Source of the DNA: Pseudoalteromonas luteoviolacea DSM 6061 | GTDB taxonomy: Bacteria > Pseudomonadota > Gammaproteobacteria > Enterobacterales > Alteromonadaceae | Length of the DNA stretch: 64,000 bases | Assembly: GCF_001625655.1 (NCBI RefSeq) | Contig: NZ_AUYB01000103.1 | Coordinates: 62,001-126,000 of the forward strand | Direction: 5' to 3' | In this document: piece by piece, positions 36,096 to 44,508 of the stretch | How positions within the stretch are numbered: the first letter of the stretch is position 1 | How the letters are laid out: each line of letters starts with the position of its first letter | Made by a program: the position numbers and the translations under genes | The notes under the pieces: generated by a model | Told to the model about the DNA's origin: nothing | The model's database searches: none | Seen by the model: only the letters and a program-made list of their open reading frames with translations

Positions 36096-36932
36096 TTGAG
36101 TACTGCTATAGAATTAGCGAAATTACCACCTCCTCAGGTTATTGAAGCGCTTAGTTATGAGGAGATTTATCAACAGATTGAGCAAGCATTATTGGAGAAA
36201 ATTCCAGATTCCAGTTTGCTAGCATCTGATCCTGCAATTAAGTTGTTAGAGATAGCTGCTTATCGTGAGCTGCTATTACGTCAACGTATCAACGATGCCG
36301 CCAAATCAGTGATGTTGGCCTTTGCCAGAGGAAATGATTTAGATCACTTAGGTGCATTGTTTGGTATTGGGCGAGACGACGATGAAGAAGATGAACGTTA
36401 TCGCCAACGTATCCCTATGTCATTAGAGAGTTACAGCATGGCAGGAACTCGCGGAGCATATGAATTTCATACCTTTTCAGCAAGCCACCTTGTGCATGAT
36501 GTATATGTTGATTCAGAGCAACCCGGGCGAGTGAATGTGTATGCTTTGCTAGATACAATGAGTGAAGCTCAAGCAAATGAAGTAAAAGGGGAAATAGAAG
36601 CACAACTCAATGATGAAGATATTCGACCTATCACTGATGAAGTAGTTGTTAATTGGGTTATGCCGACCTTGGTGCCTTTGTCTGCTCAAGTTTATTTGAA
36701 TGTCGGGGCAAACAAAGCTCAGGTTGAGCTGGCGATAATGCAAGCGCTCGACACCTTCATTTTGAACCACTTTAAGCTTGGTGCTGAAGTACCTCATTCA
36801 GGTATTATTGATGCGCTTCATCAGCCAGGGGTGAGAAAAGTAAAATTATTGACGCCAACAGAGGATCTTCAACCAGAAGTGAACCAAGCTTTCCGTTTAA
36901 CGCTTGATCTTGTATTTCCAGAGGAGGCGTAG
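36096..36932 (+). CDS. Baseplate assembly protein gpJ, cassette 1
   Basis: P2 gpJ-family baseplate wedge protein, 278 residues. It carries the family marks LPPPQVIEALSYEEIYQQI at the N-terminus, then AYRELLLRQRINDAAKSVMLAFARGNDLDHLGALFGIGR, RYRQRIPMSLE and the IRPITDEV region. The start was placed at TTG 36096 because AAGGAGA lies 7 bp upstream; upstream codons run through that ribosome site. gpI of cassette 1 begins 2 bp after its stop. gpJ joins the central hub to gpI and the tail fibres. It is one of four gpJ genes in this locus. Confidence 0.9.
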   Translation: MSTAIELAKLPPPQVIEALSYEEIYQQIEQALLEKIPDSSLLASDPAIKLLEIAAYRELLLRQRINDAAKSVMLAFARGNDLDHLGALFGIGRDDDEEDERYRQRIPMSLESYSMAGTRGAYEFHTFSASHLVHDVYVDSEQPGRVNVYALLDTMSEAQANEVKGEIEAQLNDEDIRPITDEVVVNWVMPTLVPLSAQVYLNVGANKAQVELAIMQALDTFILNHFKLGAEVPHSGIIDALHQPGVRKVKLLTPTEDLQPEVNQAFRLTLDLVFPEEA

Positions 36933-36934
36933 AT

Positions 36935-37945
36935 ATGACTAAACCTTCATTATTACCGGTGAATAAAACGCAACTGGAAAGCGATTTAGAGTCCAGCATG
37001 GCCTTGAATAGGCCTCAATTTAATACTGAGCGTGTTATCCCCGAGAGCATAGGTTCACAATGGGATCCTTTGACTTGTCCCGAGGGGCTATTACCTTGGC
37101 TTGCTTGGGCATTGTCTGTTGATGAGTGGGATGAAGCTTGGTCGGTCGAAACCAAGCGAGCAATGATTGCTAACTCCGTTTCTATCCACAAACACAAAGG
37201 GACTGTGGGCGCTGTTAAACGCGCGTTACAATCTCTTGGTTTACAAATTGAGTTTTTCGAATGGTTTGAGGATATTGATGACGTATATCTGGCTCCGCAT
37301 CATAGTGGAGAGCCACATACCTTTACGTTTATTGCTTGGGCAAACGAAATGCCCTATACCAGTCGCGCAGTGGTATTAGATCAAAAACTTTATGATGCGA
37401 TTTATAGAGTGACGAATCAGACAAAACCACAGCGCGCACATTTTGACTTTTTAGTTGGCATGAAAATGTCCTCGCAAGTTGTTGCTGGTAGTTCAGCACA
37501 TGGGTTTGCGAGCAGTCGTGTTTATGCCAAAGTTATGCCGCATGAGAAACATCGTGCCGGCAGTAATACACTCTCACTCGCTGGTGCCATTTCTGGGCAT
37601 CGCACAGCAGCTTCCCGCCACTATGCAGCATCTTCATCTGAGCGTGCTATCACAGCTAAATCTCAGCCAGGGTGCGCCCTTGTCATTCGAAAACAAGTGC
37701 CTTTAATTAGTCGCCAGCGTGTGAGTACTGCGAATGTACGCAGCTTGAGAGCACGCGCAAAACTGGGTTTTGGGGCCGCACTATCAACGGGCTCAGGACA
37801 GGTTGTCAGAACATACATTCGCAGTGAGCAAACAATGCCTTCGCGCTTTATTGAGTTTAGCTGCCAGATGGCTGGTGCTATGTCGAAAAGCGCAAAGCAA
37901 ACGACCGTACGTCGTTTGTATCTAAATGCAGTTTCTGCAACTTAA
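36935..37945 (+). CDS. Tail protein gpI, cassette 1
   Basis: P2 gpI-family baseplate protein (336 residues). The conserved core is at about 30-110: CPEGLLPWLAWALSVDEWDEAW, then NSVSIHKHKGTVGAVKRALQSLG, followed by FFEWFEDIDDVYL. The last 160 residues are an unusual basic, Ser/Arg-rich stretch with imperfect repeats, not part of P2 gpI (about 176 residues). gpI connects gpJ to the fibre. The collar adaptor gene follows after 26 bp. Confidence 0.9.
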   Translation: MTKPSLLPVNKTQLESDLESSMALNRPQFNTERVIPESIGSQWDPLTCPEGLLPWLAWALSVDEWDEAWSVETKRAMIANSVSIHKHKGTVGAVKRALQSLGLQIEFFEWFEDIDDVYLAPHHSGEPHTFTFIAWANEMPYTSRAVVLDQKLYDAIYRVTNQTKPQRAHFDFLVGMKMSSQVVAGSSAHGFASSRVYAKVMPHEKHRAGSNTLSLAGAISGHRTAASRHYAASSSERAITAKSQPGCALVIRKQVPLISRQRVSTANVRSLRARAKLGFGAALSTGSGQVVRTYIRSEQTMPSRFIEFSCQMAGAMSKSAKQTTVRRLYLNAVSAT

Positions 37946-37971
37946 ACATTTCGAAAACAAGGAGTGCAATA

Positions 37972-38526
37972 GTGAGCACGATTTTACAGCCGGTGATCAC
38001 CTCAGCGGGGCTTGCTGCTGTGTTCAGAGCACAGCAAAAAGGTTTCAAAGCTAAGATCACAAAGATTGGAATAGGTTCGGGAGTTCATCAAGTAGATGAA
38101 AACACAACGAATTTAAAAGATGAAAAGTATCGCCTAGATATTGACCATGCAGAGTATTTTGAGGATCAAAAACAGCTACATTTGACAGTTCGAGACGACT
38201 CGAAAGTTGCTGACGATGGCTTCTTTGTCAATGAGGTTGGCTTTTATACTGAAGAAGAGGTTAATGGCCAAGTTCGCCACGTATTATTTGCTGTTTATTC
38301 CGCAAATGAGCCAATTGCTTATAAGTCAAATGACATAGATTTACTGCTGGCTTTTGACTTGACTTTGACTGGTGTGCCGGGTGATGCGATTACGATTATC
38401 GACAAGGGCGTAGATTTCAATATCTTAATCGCGCCAGAGCTTGCCAAAATGGCGCGCTCTCAAATTATGAATATGTATCGTCATTTAAAACAAAAGTTTG
38501 CATTGATTGACAAAGGAATTTTGTAA
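37972..38526 (+). CDS. Tail-collar fibre adaptor domain, cassette 1
   Basis: A 184-residue protein consisting only of the N-terminal phage tail-collar fibre domain (DUF3751 type): LQPVITSAGLAAVFRAQQ, KAKITKIGIGSG, FFVNEVGFYTEEEVNG, VLFAVYSANEPIAYKS, LLLAFDLTLTGVPGDAI. In phages this domain heads a long fibre; here the gene stops after the attachment domain and a short helix. Start is GTG with AAGGAG upstream. The receptor-binding part must be supplied by separate proteins encoded after it. Confidence 0.85.
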   Translation: MSTILQPVITSAGLAAVFRAQQKGFKAKITKIGIGSGVHQVDENTTNLKDEKYRLDIDHAEYFEDQKQLHLTVRDDSKVADDGFFVNEVGFYTEEEVNGQVRHVLFAVYSANEPIAYKSNDIDLLLAFDLTLTGVPGDAITIIDKGVDFNILIAPELAKMARSQIMNMYRHLKQKFALIDKGIL

Positions 38527-38535
38527 GGAAGGTCT

Positions 38536-38802
38536 ATGAAAAAAGAAGATAACTTGCGTGCACAGACGCTCGCAGAAGAAGCGCTGAAGTTGATGCAAGA
38601 AGCTAAAGTTTTGCAACAGCAAGCTCAATGCCAAGCTGCTCGAATTTTAGGCTATCAACAACAAAGTGATGGCCTCGCGTTTAAATATTTAGCTGCAAAA
38701 GCGGAATATGGCGAGCAAAGCTTGGAAGCAAATGAAGCGAAACAAGCGTGGCTTTTTGCCCGAAAGGCTGTACAGGCTCGTTATCCTAAATTTCATGACT
38801 GA
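38536..38802 (+). CDS. Small fibre-partner protein, KQAWL family
   Basis: An 88-residue, helix-rich protein with Gln/Ala-rich coiled coil and a C-terminus ANEAKQAWLFARKAVQARYP. The same ending (KQAWL...A.FP/YP) is found in two more small proteins of the locus (42202 and 60977). They each follow a fibre-type gene, which suggests a fibre assembly or trimerisation helper. No named family recognised. A terminator hairpin follows 21 bp later. Confidence 0.65.
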   Translation: MKKEDNLRAQTLAEEALKLMQEAKVLQQQAQCQAARILGYQQQSDGLAFKYLAAKAEYGEQSLEANEAKQAWLFARKAVQARYPKFHD

Positions 38803-38823
38803 TTAATTTTTGATAGTGCTTTT

Positions 38824-38847
38824 GCCCACCCTAAGGTGGGCTTTTTT
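38824..38847 (+). terminator. Terminator-like hairpin before tip cassette 1a
   Basis: GCCCACC-CTAA-GGTGGGC followed by six T. Nearly the same stem recurs at 40198 and 41257, each just ahead of a tip gene. Confidence 0.8.
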
Positions 38848-38867
38848 GTTTATAGCGGAGATATTTA

Positions 38868-39644
38868 ATGTCATTAGAACAGGATATAACTCGCGTTGTT
38901 GAAGCCACAGAGGGTTTGACGGCAACGGTTGATAATCAGATCAGTGAGATCACCAATAAATTGAATTCGGCCGTGGCCGAAACAAAAACAAAGGTGGACG
39001 CGCACCTTGCCAGCGCTGATGCGTTGCTAAATTCTTATGAAGAGCGTCAATCACATTTTCGAATTACTAAAAACCAAGCTTTGGTTGCCAACCAGGCTGG
39101 CACTTTCCCTGAGGCATGGGCTAGCGGTTTTGTCACTAAAGCTACTTTATTGGAAAAAGTGGAAACGGGTGTAGAGGCTGCACAACGCACACCTCTTGCC
39201 AGAGAGTTTTTACAAGCGATTAATTCTGATACCAAGTGGTTTGCACAAAACTTTAATATTTGGGAATTGGAATATGCACCAAATCGAGGTGGCGAAAACA
39301 GCCATGTTGATGCTTATTTAATGTATCAATACTTAAGAAGACCGACACATATAACCTTTGGTGCCATCGTTAAGCATATTCGTGGTGTGGTGCCAACAGG
39401 GTTTTGGTGTACTGGCTTAAAAGCGGGTGAACCGGCAAAAGTCTGTGGCGGTCAATATGGCCACAGCAGTCGAAACCACTATACGCATTGTCATCCATAT
39501 GTGCCTGGTAAAAACTTGCCTGCGGATCAAAAAGGGGTGATTCAAGTTGCGTTGCCTGCCGTTGTAACGGGTCACGTACCCATAGATAAAGCTTGGGGTC
39601 AGTTCGCCTATATTGGCGACGCTGCCTACGATGTGATCGCATAA
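38868..39644 (+). CDS. Coiled-coil tail-tip protein, MSLEQDI family, variant 1
   Basis: A 258-residue putative receptor-binding protein. Residues 1-60 form a coiled coil beginning MSLEQDITRVVEATEGL. The C-terminal part is beta-rich, contains FRITKNQAL and RPTHITFGAIVKHI, and ends with ALPAVVTGHVP...WGQFAYIGD, an ending shared by other tips here. I do not recognise a family in databases from memory. It lies behind a hairpin terminator and its own ribosome site (GCGGAGA), so it is a self-contained cassette. A partner gene follows after 21 bp. Confidence 0.7.
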   Translation: MSLEQDITRVVEATEGLTATVDNQISEITNKLNSAVAETKTKVDAHLASADALLNSYEERQSHFRITKNQALVANQAGTFPEAWASGFVTKATLLEKVETGVEAAQRTPLAREFLQAINSDTKWFAQNFNIWELEYAPNRGGENSHVDAYLMYQYLRRPTHITFGAIVKHIRGVVPTGFWCTGLKAGEPAKVCGGQYGHSSRNHYTHCHPYVPGKNLPADQKGVIQVALPAVVTGHVPIDKAWGQFAYIGDAAYDVIA

Positions 39645-39665
39645 GGTAAAGGAGATATAACTTAA

Positions 39666-40127
39666 ATGGCTAAACTAATTGTAAATGGACAAGCTGTAGA
39701 GCAGTTTTTTGATGCAAACATGCCGCAGTATGCGGTTGCTCAGCTGGTGGCTGAAAACTTCGGTGAAGATAGCGCATTCTCCGTAGAGCTGACTGTCGAA
39801 GAGGCTTTGCAACAAAGTCGCGAAGTTGTTCGCTCTGCACTTGAGCAACAAGTTGCTGATTCAGAGTCATTGCTTGGCACGACATCGGATACTGTGCACT
39901 TATTACTTAATGAGTTGAGTGGTTTTGTGAATAAATTAAGTTCGGCTCAAACGCTTGCAGAAATGCGCGCGTCTACGGAGTCACTCAAAACAGCGATTGG
40001 TGATGTGGAGACCAAAGTTACCAATGGTGAACTCAGTTTCCCTTACCAAACAAAAGGCCAAAGTGATGTAATGGCAGACATTATTTCGCGTGCAAATGGG
40101 GTCGACGCCGTCATTAAAGCGCAGTAA
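39666..40127 (+). CDS. Small fibre-partner protein, TSDTVHLLL family, copy 1
   Basis: A 153-residue protein; the C-terminal 110 residues (TTSDTVHLLLNELSGFVNKLS, AEMRASTESLKTAIG, SFPYQTKGQ, ISRANGVDAVIKAQ) are shared with two other small proteins (40835 and 47175). The N-terminus (MAKLIVNGQAVEQFFDANMP) is particular to this copy. Always following a tip gene, the family is probably a dedicated chaperone or assembly factor of the tip. Confidence 0.65.
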   Translation: MAKLIVNGQAVEQFFDANMPQYAVAQLVAENFGEDSAFSVELTVEEALQQSREVVRSALEQQVADSESLLGTTSDTVHLLLNELSGFVNKLSSAQTLAEMRASTESLKTAIGDVETKVTNGELSFPYQTKGQSDVMADIISRANGVDAVIKAQ

Positions 40128-40197
40128 ATATGGCATCAATTGGGTATTGAGCACACCTGATTGATTTTTAATTTTCATTCTTAAACCTAAACGTAAA

Positions 40198-40222
40198 GCC
40201 CGCCATTTGGTGGGCTTTTTTA
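40198..40222 (+). terminator. Terminator-like hairpin before tip cassette 1b
   Basis: GCCCGCC...GGTGGGC (40198-40204 with 40209-40215) followed by T-rich sequence, 21 bp before the next tip gene. Confidence 0.8.
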
Positions 40223-40242
40223 TTTTTACTTGGAGGTAAATT

Positions 40243-40824
40243 ATGTCTTTAGAGCAAGACATTGCAAATGTAGTCAGTGCAGCAGAGCAACTCACTGGCA
40301 TTGTGGATACAAAAATCGAAGATATTAACAGTACGGTTAATAGCAAAGTGTCTGAGATGAATTCGACAATTTCTCAGCAGGTCTCTCGGGTTGATAATGC
40401 GCTCGAGAGCAAGCAAGTAATTGGCGATGGCACAAGAGGAACAAAAAGTGTAGCTATTGCGGGCTTTTTTACTACTGATGGCGGTGCGACCAACATGCAC
40501 CTGAAATTACCGTTCAAGATCGATACTCATAACTGTATGTTCCATTTAAATATATATGGCTATGAATATGGTAGTAACAAAATTGTTGACGCGACATTCA
40601 CCGGTTATTGTTATGCATCTAACAATAGGCTTTATCAATCAAGGACCTCAGGCTCCCATGAGCCCATTGTTTATGTAGGTACTGATCAACATATTTACTT
40701 GAGAATTACGCTTGAAAGTCAGTACTACCTGACCTTGAGTGTTGACTCTACTTATGTTGGTAACGGTAGGGTGCTTAAGCCAGGTGACGTTCATTTTATC
40801 AGTAGTACAGAAGCGCAGCTATAG
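40243..40824 (+). CDS. Coiled-coil tail-tip protein, MSLEQDI family, variant 2
   Basis: A 193-residue tip protein. The first 60 residues are again coiled coil, beginning MSLEQDIANVVSAAEQL, close to variants 1 and 3. The C-terminal part is a different beta-rich domain (KLPFKIDTHNCMFHLNIYGYEYG, DATFTGYCYASNNRLYQS, IYLRITLESQYYLTLSV), which resembles the head-binding-lacking, receptor-recognition folds of phage tips but no family can be named. Ribosome site GGAGGT lies just upstream. Confidence 0.7.
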   Translation: MSLEQDIANVVSAAEQLTGIVDTKIEDINSTVNSKVSEMNSTISQQVSRVDNALESKQVIGDGTRGTKSVAIAGFFTTDGGATNMHLKLPFKIDTHNCMFHLNIYGYEYGSNKIVDATFTGYCYASNNRLYQSRTSGSHEPIVYVGTDQHIYLRITLESQYYLTLSVDSTYVGNGRVLKPGDVHFISSTEAQL

Positions 40825-40834
40825 GGAGCTAATA

Positions 40835-41203
40835 ATGGAAAATCTAATTGCAAATACACAAAGTGCATCAGTAGAAGAAAAAATAGTATTGGAAAATGCA
40901 CGTATTAATGTCAGACATAAAATAATCAATCGTATTGCAGACACAGACAGCATGTTGGGAAATACATCAGATATTTCTCATATTCTCCTTCATGAGTTAA
41001 GTATCTTTGCTAACAAATTATCTCAGGCAAACTCTCTGGCAGAAATGCGCGCCTCAACAGAGTCGTTGAAAAGTGCCATTGGGGCGATTGAAGGAAAAGT
41101 TGCAAGTGGTGAAGTTACTTTACCATATCAAATCAAAGGTCAAACGGCAGCGCTAGATGAAGCGCTAACGCGTGCCCACGGCGTCAGCAGTCTATTAAAA
41201 TAA
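40835..41203 (+). CDS. Small fibre-partner protein, TSDTVHLLL family, copy 2
   Basis: A 122-residue paralogue of the 39666 product, sharing GNTSDISHILLHELSIFANKLS, LAEMRASTESLKSAIG and the PYQIKGQ motif, with a shorter N-terminus. The ATG at 40835 has AGGGAG upstream; a longer frame through the end of the tip gene is not needed. The DNA around the AEMRASTES stretch is close to that of copy 1, so the cassette was probably duplicated. Confidence 0.68.
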   Translation: MENLIANTQSASVEEKIVLENARINVRHKIINRIADTDSMLGNTSDISHILLHELSIFANKLSQANSLAEMRASTESLKSAIGAIEGKVASGEVTLPYQIKGQTAALDEALTRAHGVSSLLK

Positions 41204-41256
41204 GACTGACCTAATTCGCTATATACAAAGCAATATTAAAACCCAAAACAATCCCA

Positions 41257-41281
41257 GCCCACCGAATAGGTGGGCTTTTTA
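41257..41281 (+). terminator. Terminator-like hairpin before tip cassette 1c
   Basis: GCCCACC-GAATA-GGTGGGC followed by T-rich sequence, 21 bp before the third MSLEQDI tip gene. Confidence 0.8.
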
Positions 41282-41302
41282 TTTTAAAACGGAGGTAAAG
41301 TT

Positions 41303-42199
41303 ATGTCTTTAGAGCAAGACATTACTCGGGTCGTTGAAGCAGCTGAAAAGCTCAGCGATGTGGTAGATACAAAAATCGAAGATATCGACAATCGCGTAGC
41401 ACAAAAAGCGATTGAAATTGACCAAAAAAATGCCGCGGTTGAAAGCCGTTTAACGGCGAAAGAGCAAGCGGTTGATGCCAAAATTCGAGATTTTCAAAAA
41501 GCGTTACCACTGGCGCCTAATACGCTAGTTGATTCTAAGTTTTTCAATTCTATTTGTGAGGCTAATAATACACCTACGGATGTTTTAACCGCACATAAAG
41601 CGCCTTGGTCGGCCTTTTTATATGATGGCTCGGAAGGCACAGGTACAGTGACTAAGCTGACTTTGGATAAATTGGATGAACACGGTTTGACGCCGAATGA
41701 AGACTTTCAAAACCGAGGAATTGGTTATAAAAACCATGGCGGAGAAGCTTTTTACGGTTCCAATTATCGTGTTCTCCTGTTTGATATTGAAATCACCAAA
41801 GGGCGCAACAGTGATGCAAACAATGGCAGTTTATTTGTATTGTCACAGGGGTGTGACACGCATTTTGGCTGGGGGAGAGGAGAGTTCCTTACTCAAGCCA
41901 GCTGCTGGATAAACGTATTGGAATGTGCGGATACAATTCGTTTTTATCCATCTTCAAATCGTTCAGCAACGATTGAGTGTAATCATTCAGATCTCGGTAA
42001 AGGTTGGCAATACAAGCATGCAATAAGATCTGGATGGGGTGGGTGCCACCAACCGTTATTCAGTGGGCTTGGCAAAATGAAAGTTGCCATGTGCTTACCT
42101 TATGTGGGTACGGGTAATCATGGTGACAATATGGTTTGGGCTGACAGTGTTGGATTCCCATATACACACACTGATGCAGCTGGATATGTAGGAGTGTAA
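41303..42199 (+). CDS. Coiled-coil tail-tip protein, MSLEQDI family, variant 3
   Basis: A 298-residue tip protein with the shared coiled coil (MSLEQDITRVVEAAEKLSDVV, heptads to about residue 65) and a third, distinct C-terminal domain rich in Gly, Asn, Trp and Cys (FVLSQGCDTHFGWGRGEFLTQASCWINVLECADTIRF). It ends CLPYVGTGNHGDNMVWADSVGFPYTH, like the ALPxVVxG endings of other tips. Its 5' flank (hairpin, GGAGGTAAA, first 30 codon bases) is almost the same as that of variant 2. Confidence 0.7.
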   Translation: MSLEQDITRVVEAAEKLSDVVDTKIEDIDNRVAQKAIEIDQKNAAVESRLTAKEQAVDAKIRDFQKALPLAPNTLVDSKFFNSICEANNTPTDVLTAHKAPWSAFLYDGSEGTGTVTKLTLDKLDEHGLTPNEDFQNRGIGYKNHGGEAFYGSNYRVLLFDIEITKGRNSDANNGSLFVLSQGCDTHFGWGRGEFLTQASCWINVLECADTIRFYPSSNRSATIECNHSDLGKGWQYKHAIRSGWGGCHQPLFSGLGKMKVAMCLPYVGTGNHGDNMVWADSVGFPYTHTDAAGYVGV

Positions 42200-42201
42200 T
42201 C

Positions 42202-42504
42202 ATGGCAGTTTTGAAACAAATTTCAACAGGTCGTATTGTTGCTGGTGGGCTGACAAACCAAGAAAGCGCTAAGAAAATGGCCAAAAATGCAGGCGTAGCT
42301 GAAGGGGATTATCAGCTTGTTTTCTCTGAAAAAGAGATTCTAGATTATCGCCGAGAGGGATATGCACAAGCTTGCGATCATTTGTTCATCGATTACATGG
42401 CTAACCTAACGGAATTAGGTGACACGGCACAGGCTACCATTGACGCAAAACAGGCATGGCTCAGCGCTAGAGCCAGTGTTAAAGCCAGTTTCCCAAAATC
42501 ATAA
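42202..42504 (+). CDS. Small fibre-partner protein, KQAWL family, copy 2
   Basis: A 100-residue protein starting 2 bp after the tip gene. The C-terminus (ATIDAKQAWLSARASVKASFPKS) is that of the KQAWL family (38536, 60977); the N-terminus differs (MAVLKQISTGRIVAGGLTNQESAKKM). Likely an assembly helper of the preceding tip; no named family recognised. Confidence 0.65.
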   Translation: MAVLKQISTGRIVAGGLTNQESAKKMAKNAGVAEGDYQLVFSEKEILDYRREGYAQACDHLFIDYMANLTELGDTAQATIDAKQAWLSARASVKASFPKS

Positions 42505-42523
42505 CTCGTTAAAAATCCGCTAT

Positions 42524-42550
42524 GTGCCTGACTAACTGATAGTCAGGCAC
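42524..42550 (+). terminator. Hairpin closing cassette 1
   Basis: Perfect 10-bp stem GTGCCTGACT/AGTCAGGCAC with a 7-nt loop. The following T-run is poor (TTCTC), so it may act as an attenuator or a boundary hairpin. Confidence 0.6.
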
Positions 42551-42579
42551 TTCTCAAAACTTTACTCAAGAGCTTAGTT

Positions 42580-43611
42580 ATGTCTTTGACAAACTTTAGC
42601 GCCATTGATCTCAGCCGTTTGCCGGCGCCAAACCTCATTGAACCTCTAAGCTATGAAAAGATTAGGGCTGAGATTTTAGAAGATTTTAAAACACGGTTTC
42701 CAGATGCTGAATTGAACTTAGTTAGTGATCCTGTCATAAAGCTAGTTGAGTCTTTTGCTTATCGAGAACTACTGTTGCGTCAGCGCATCAATGAAAGTGC
42801 GCATGGCGTGCTTTTGGCAAATGCCACAAGTAGCGAGCTAGACTACTTAGGCAATCGGTTTGGTGTGCAAAGAGCAATATTAATTCCTGCGGATGACAGC
42901 ATAATCCCACCTCAGGAAGCGGTATATGAGAGTGATGAGCGCTTTCGTGAACGAATAGCACTAGCGCTAGAGGGGTTCAGTACTGCGGGGCCGGCTGGAG
43001 CCTATGCTTTTCATGCATTAAAAGGGTCTCAATATGTAAAAGATGTCTTTGTAGATGCGCCTCAATTTGCCTACGCCGACTTGCCTGAACAAGTGACTAA
43101 TTTGTTGCCTCCTAGTGCAAAGTTGCTGGTATGCACTGAGAATGCGGGCATTACATCCGATGTGTTGGCTGGGATACAACCGTCTGAGCCAATGCCTGGA
43201 GACGTCGTACTTACATTGCTGTCTAGCCAAAGTAATGGCCACGCATCGCAGGAGGTTATTGATGATGTTAAGGCTCAGTTGAACAAAGATAGTGTTCGAC
43301 CATTAACCGATCGAGTACTTATTAAGTCTGCCGATATTATTGAGTTTGACCTTGATGCCACATTACATATCTATCCGGGGATGGATGGCGAAGCTATTGT
43401 TTTGGAAGCTAAAAATAGCTTAGTAACTTGGCTTAAGCAGCATCATAAATTGGGCCATGATATATCGTTATCAGGCTTGTATGCAGTGCTTCATCAAGCT
43501 GGTGTACAACGAGTTGAATTGCGCAGTCCGCAATGGGATATTACTGCGCACGCTCATCAGGCTGTATTTTGTAAAGGGATGAATATTGAGGTAGGAGAAG
43601 AGCATGTCTAA
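42580..43611 (+). CDS. Baseplate assembly protein gpJ, cassette 2
   Basis: A 343-residue gpJ, the longest of the four. It has LPAPNLIEPLSYEKI, AYRELLLRQRINESAHGVLLANATSSELDYLGNRFGV and RFRERIALALEGFSTAGP. Two extra segments account for its length: about 18 residues after GVQR, and about 45 residues between VDAP and PGDVVLTLLS. It overlaps gpI of cassette 2 by 8 bp. It can replace or join gpJ of the other cassettes in the baseplate; which occurs cannot be told. Confidence 0.9.
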   Translation: MSLTNFSAIDLSRLPAPNLIEPLSYEKIRAEILEDFKTRFPDAELNLVSDPVIKLVESFAYRELLLRQRINESAHGVLLANATSSELDYLGNRFGVQRAILIPADDSIIPPQEAVYESDERFRERIALALEGFSTAGPAGAYAFHALKGSQYVKDVFVDAPQFAYADLPEQVTNLLPPSAKLLVCTENAGITSDVLAGIQPSEPMPGDVVLTLLSSQSNGHASQEVIDDVKAQLNKDSVRPLTDRVLIKSADIIEFDLDATLHIYPGMDGEAIVLEAKNSLVTWLKQHHKLGHDISLSGLYAVLHQAGVQRVELRSPQWDITAHAHQAVFCKGMNIEVGEEHV

Positions 43612-44494
43612 CTTTTCTCTACAAGGGAATACGACAGAGCTTGAGCTAGCGCTAGAACACTGTAGCGACCGAATCCTAAAAATCCCTGTGAAGACGCATC
43701 AGTTATGGGATCCATTTCAATGTCCTACTCATTTTCTTCCATGGTTAGCGGACGCCCTAAGCGTAGATGTTTGGGACAGTAGTTGGCCTGAACATGTTCA
43801 GCGCAAGGTTATAGCTGACAGTGTACCAAGGCACAGATATAAAGGCACGGTCAGCGCTGTCAAAAACTCACTGACGGTGCTCAATGCAAGCGTTGAGCTA
43901 CAAGAGTGGTGGGAATATGGCGGAGTGCCTCACAGCGCTAAGCTTCTGGCGATAGCAAAAGAAAACTTGGACAGCAATGGCGACACGTTTTTAAGTCCTA
44001 AATTACAAGCACAGATGTGGCAATCTGTGGTGGCAACCAAACCGATGCGAACGCAGATAGACTTTACTATTGGTGTAAACCTAAGTGCTGATATTCAGGT
44101 CTTTGGCGGGGCTCAAAGTGCAACAGTTCAAGCAGCTTCATATCAAGACAAACCTATCTTTAACTTTTCTCCTGTTGGAGTGGGTACCTTTGCAGCTGCG
44201 CAATCATGCGGTGTGCAAACAATACGGTTTGGCGACAGTCCAAGCCTAGATTTTGACTTGTGCAAAGTACAAGTTTTAGCAAGCGGTTTTGCAACCCAAG
44301 TGGGGGTTGATCGGTTTCAAGATGCACCAAGAGCAAATTTTTCTTCGTCATCTGTGGTTTCTGCAACAGCAATGTCGACTCATGTATCAAATATGCTGTT
44401 ACAAGACTCCCCTAAAGCAAGCTTTACGACAAGTAGTTCAATAGCGGGCGGTGCTTACACCGTTTCAATTCAAAATATCACGCTTAATTTTTAA
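43604..44494 (+). CDS. Tail protein gpI, cassette 2
   Basis: A 296-residue gpI: CPTHFLPWLADALSVDVWDSSW, SVPRHRYKGTVSAVKNSLTVL, LQEWWEYGG. After about residue 165 it carries four repeats of about 30 residues, each headed by a (F/Y)(Q/G)D(K/S/A)P(x)(x)F block (YQDKPIFNF, FGDSPSLDF, FQDAPRANF, LQDSPKASF). Such a repeat tail is absent from P2 gpI and could form a beta-stranded collar or fibre socket. Confidence 0.88.
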   Translation: MSNFSLQGNTTELELALEHCSDRILKIPVKTHQLWDPFQCPTHFLPWLADALSVDVWDSSWPEHVQRKVIADSVPRHRYKGTVSAVKNSLTVLNASVELQEWWEYGGVPHSAKLLAIAKENLDSNGDTFLSPKLQAQMWQSVVATKPMRTQIDFTIGVNLSADIQVFGGAQSATVQAASYQDKPIFNFSPVGVGTFAAAQSCGVQTIRFGDSPSLDFDLCKVQVLASGFATQVGVDRFQDAPRANFSSSSVVSATAMSTHVSNMLLQDSPKASFTTSSSIAGGAYTVSIQNITLNF

Positions 44495-44508
44495 TCTGAG
44501 GTACATAT

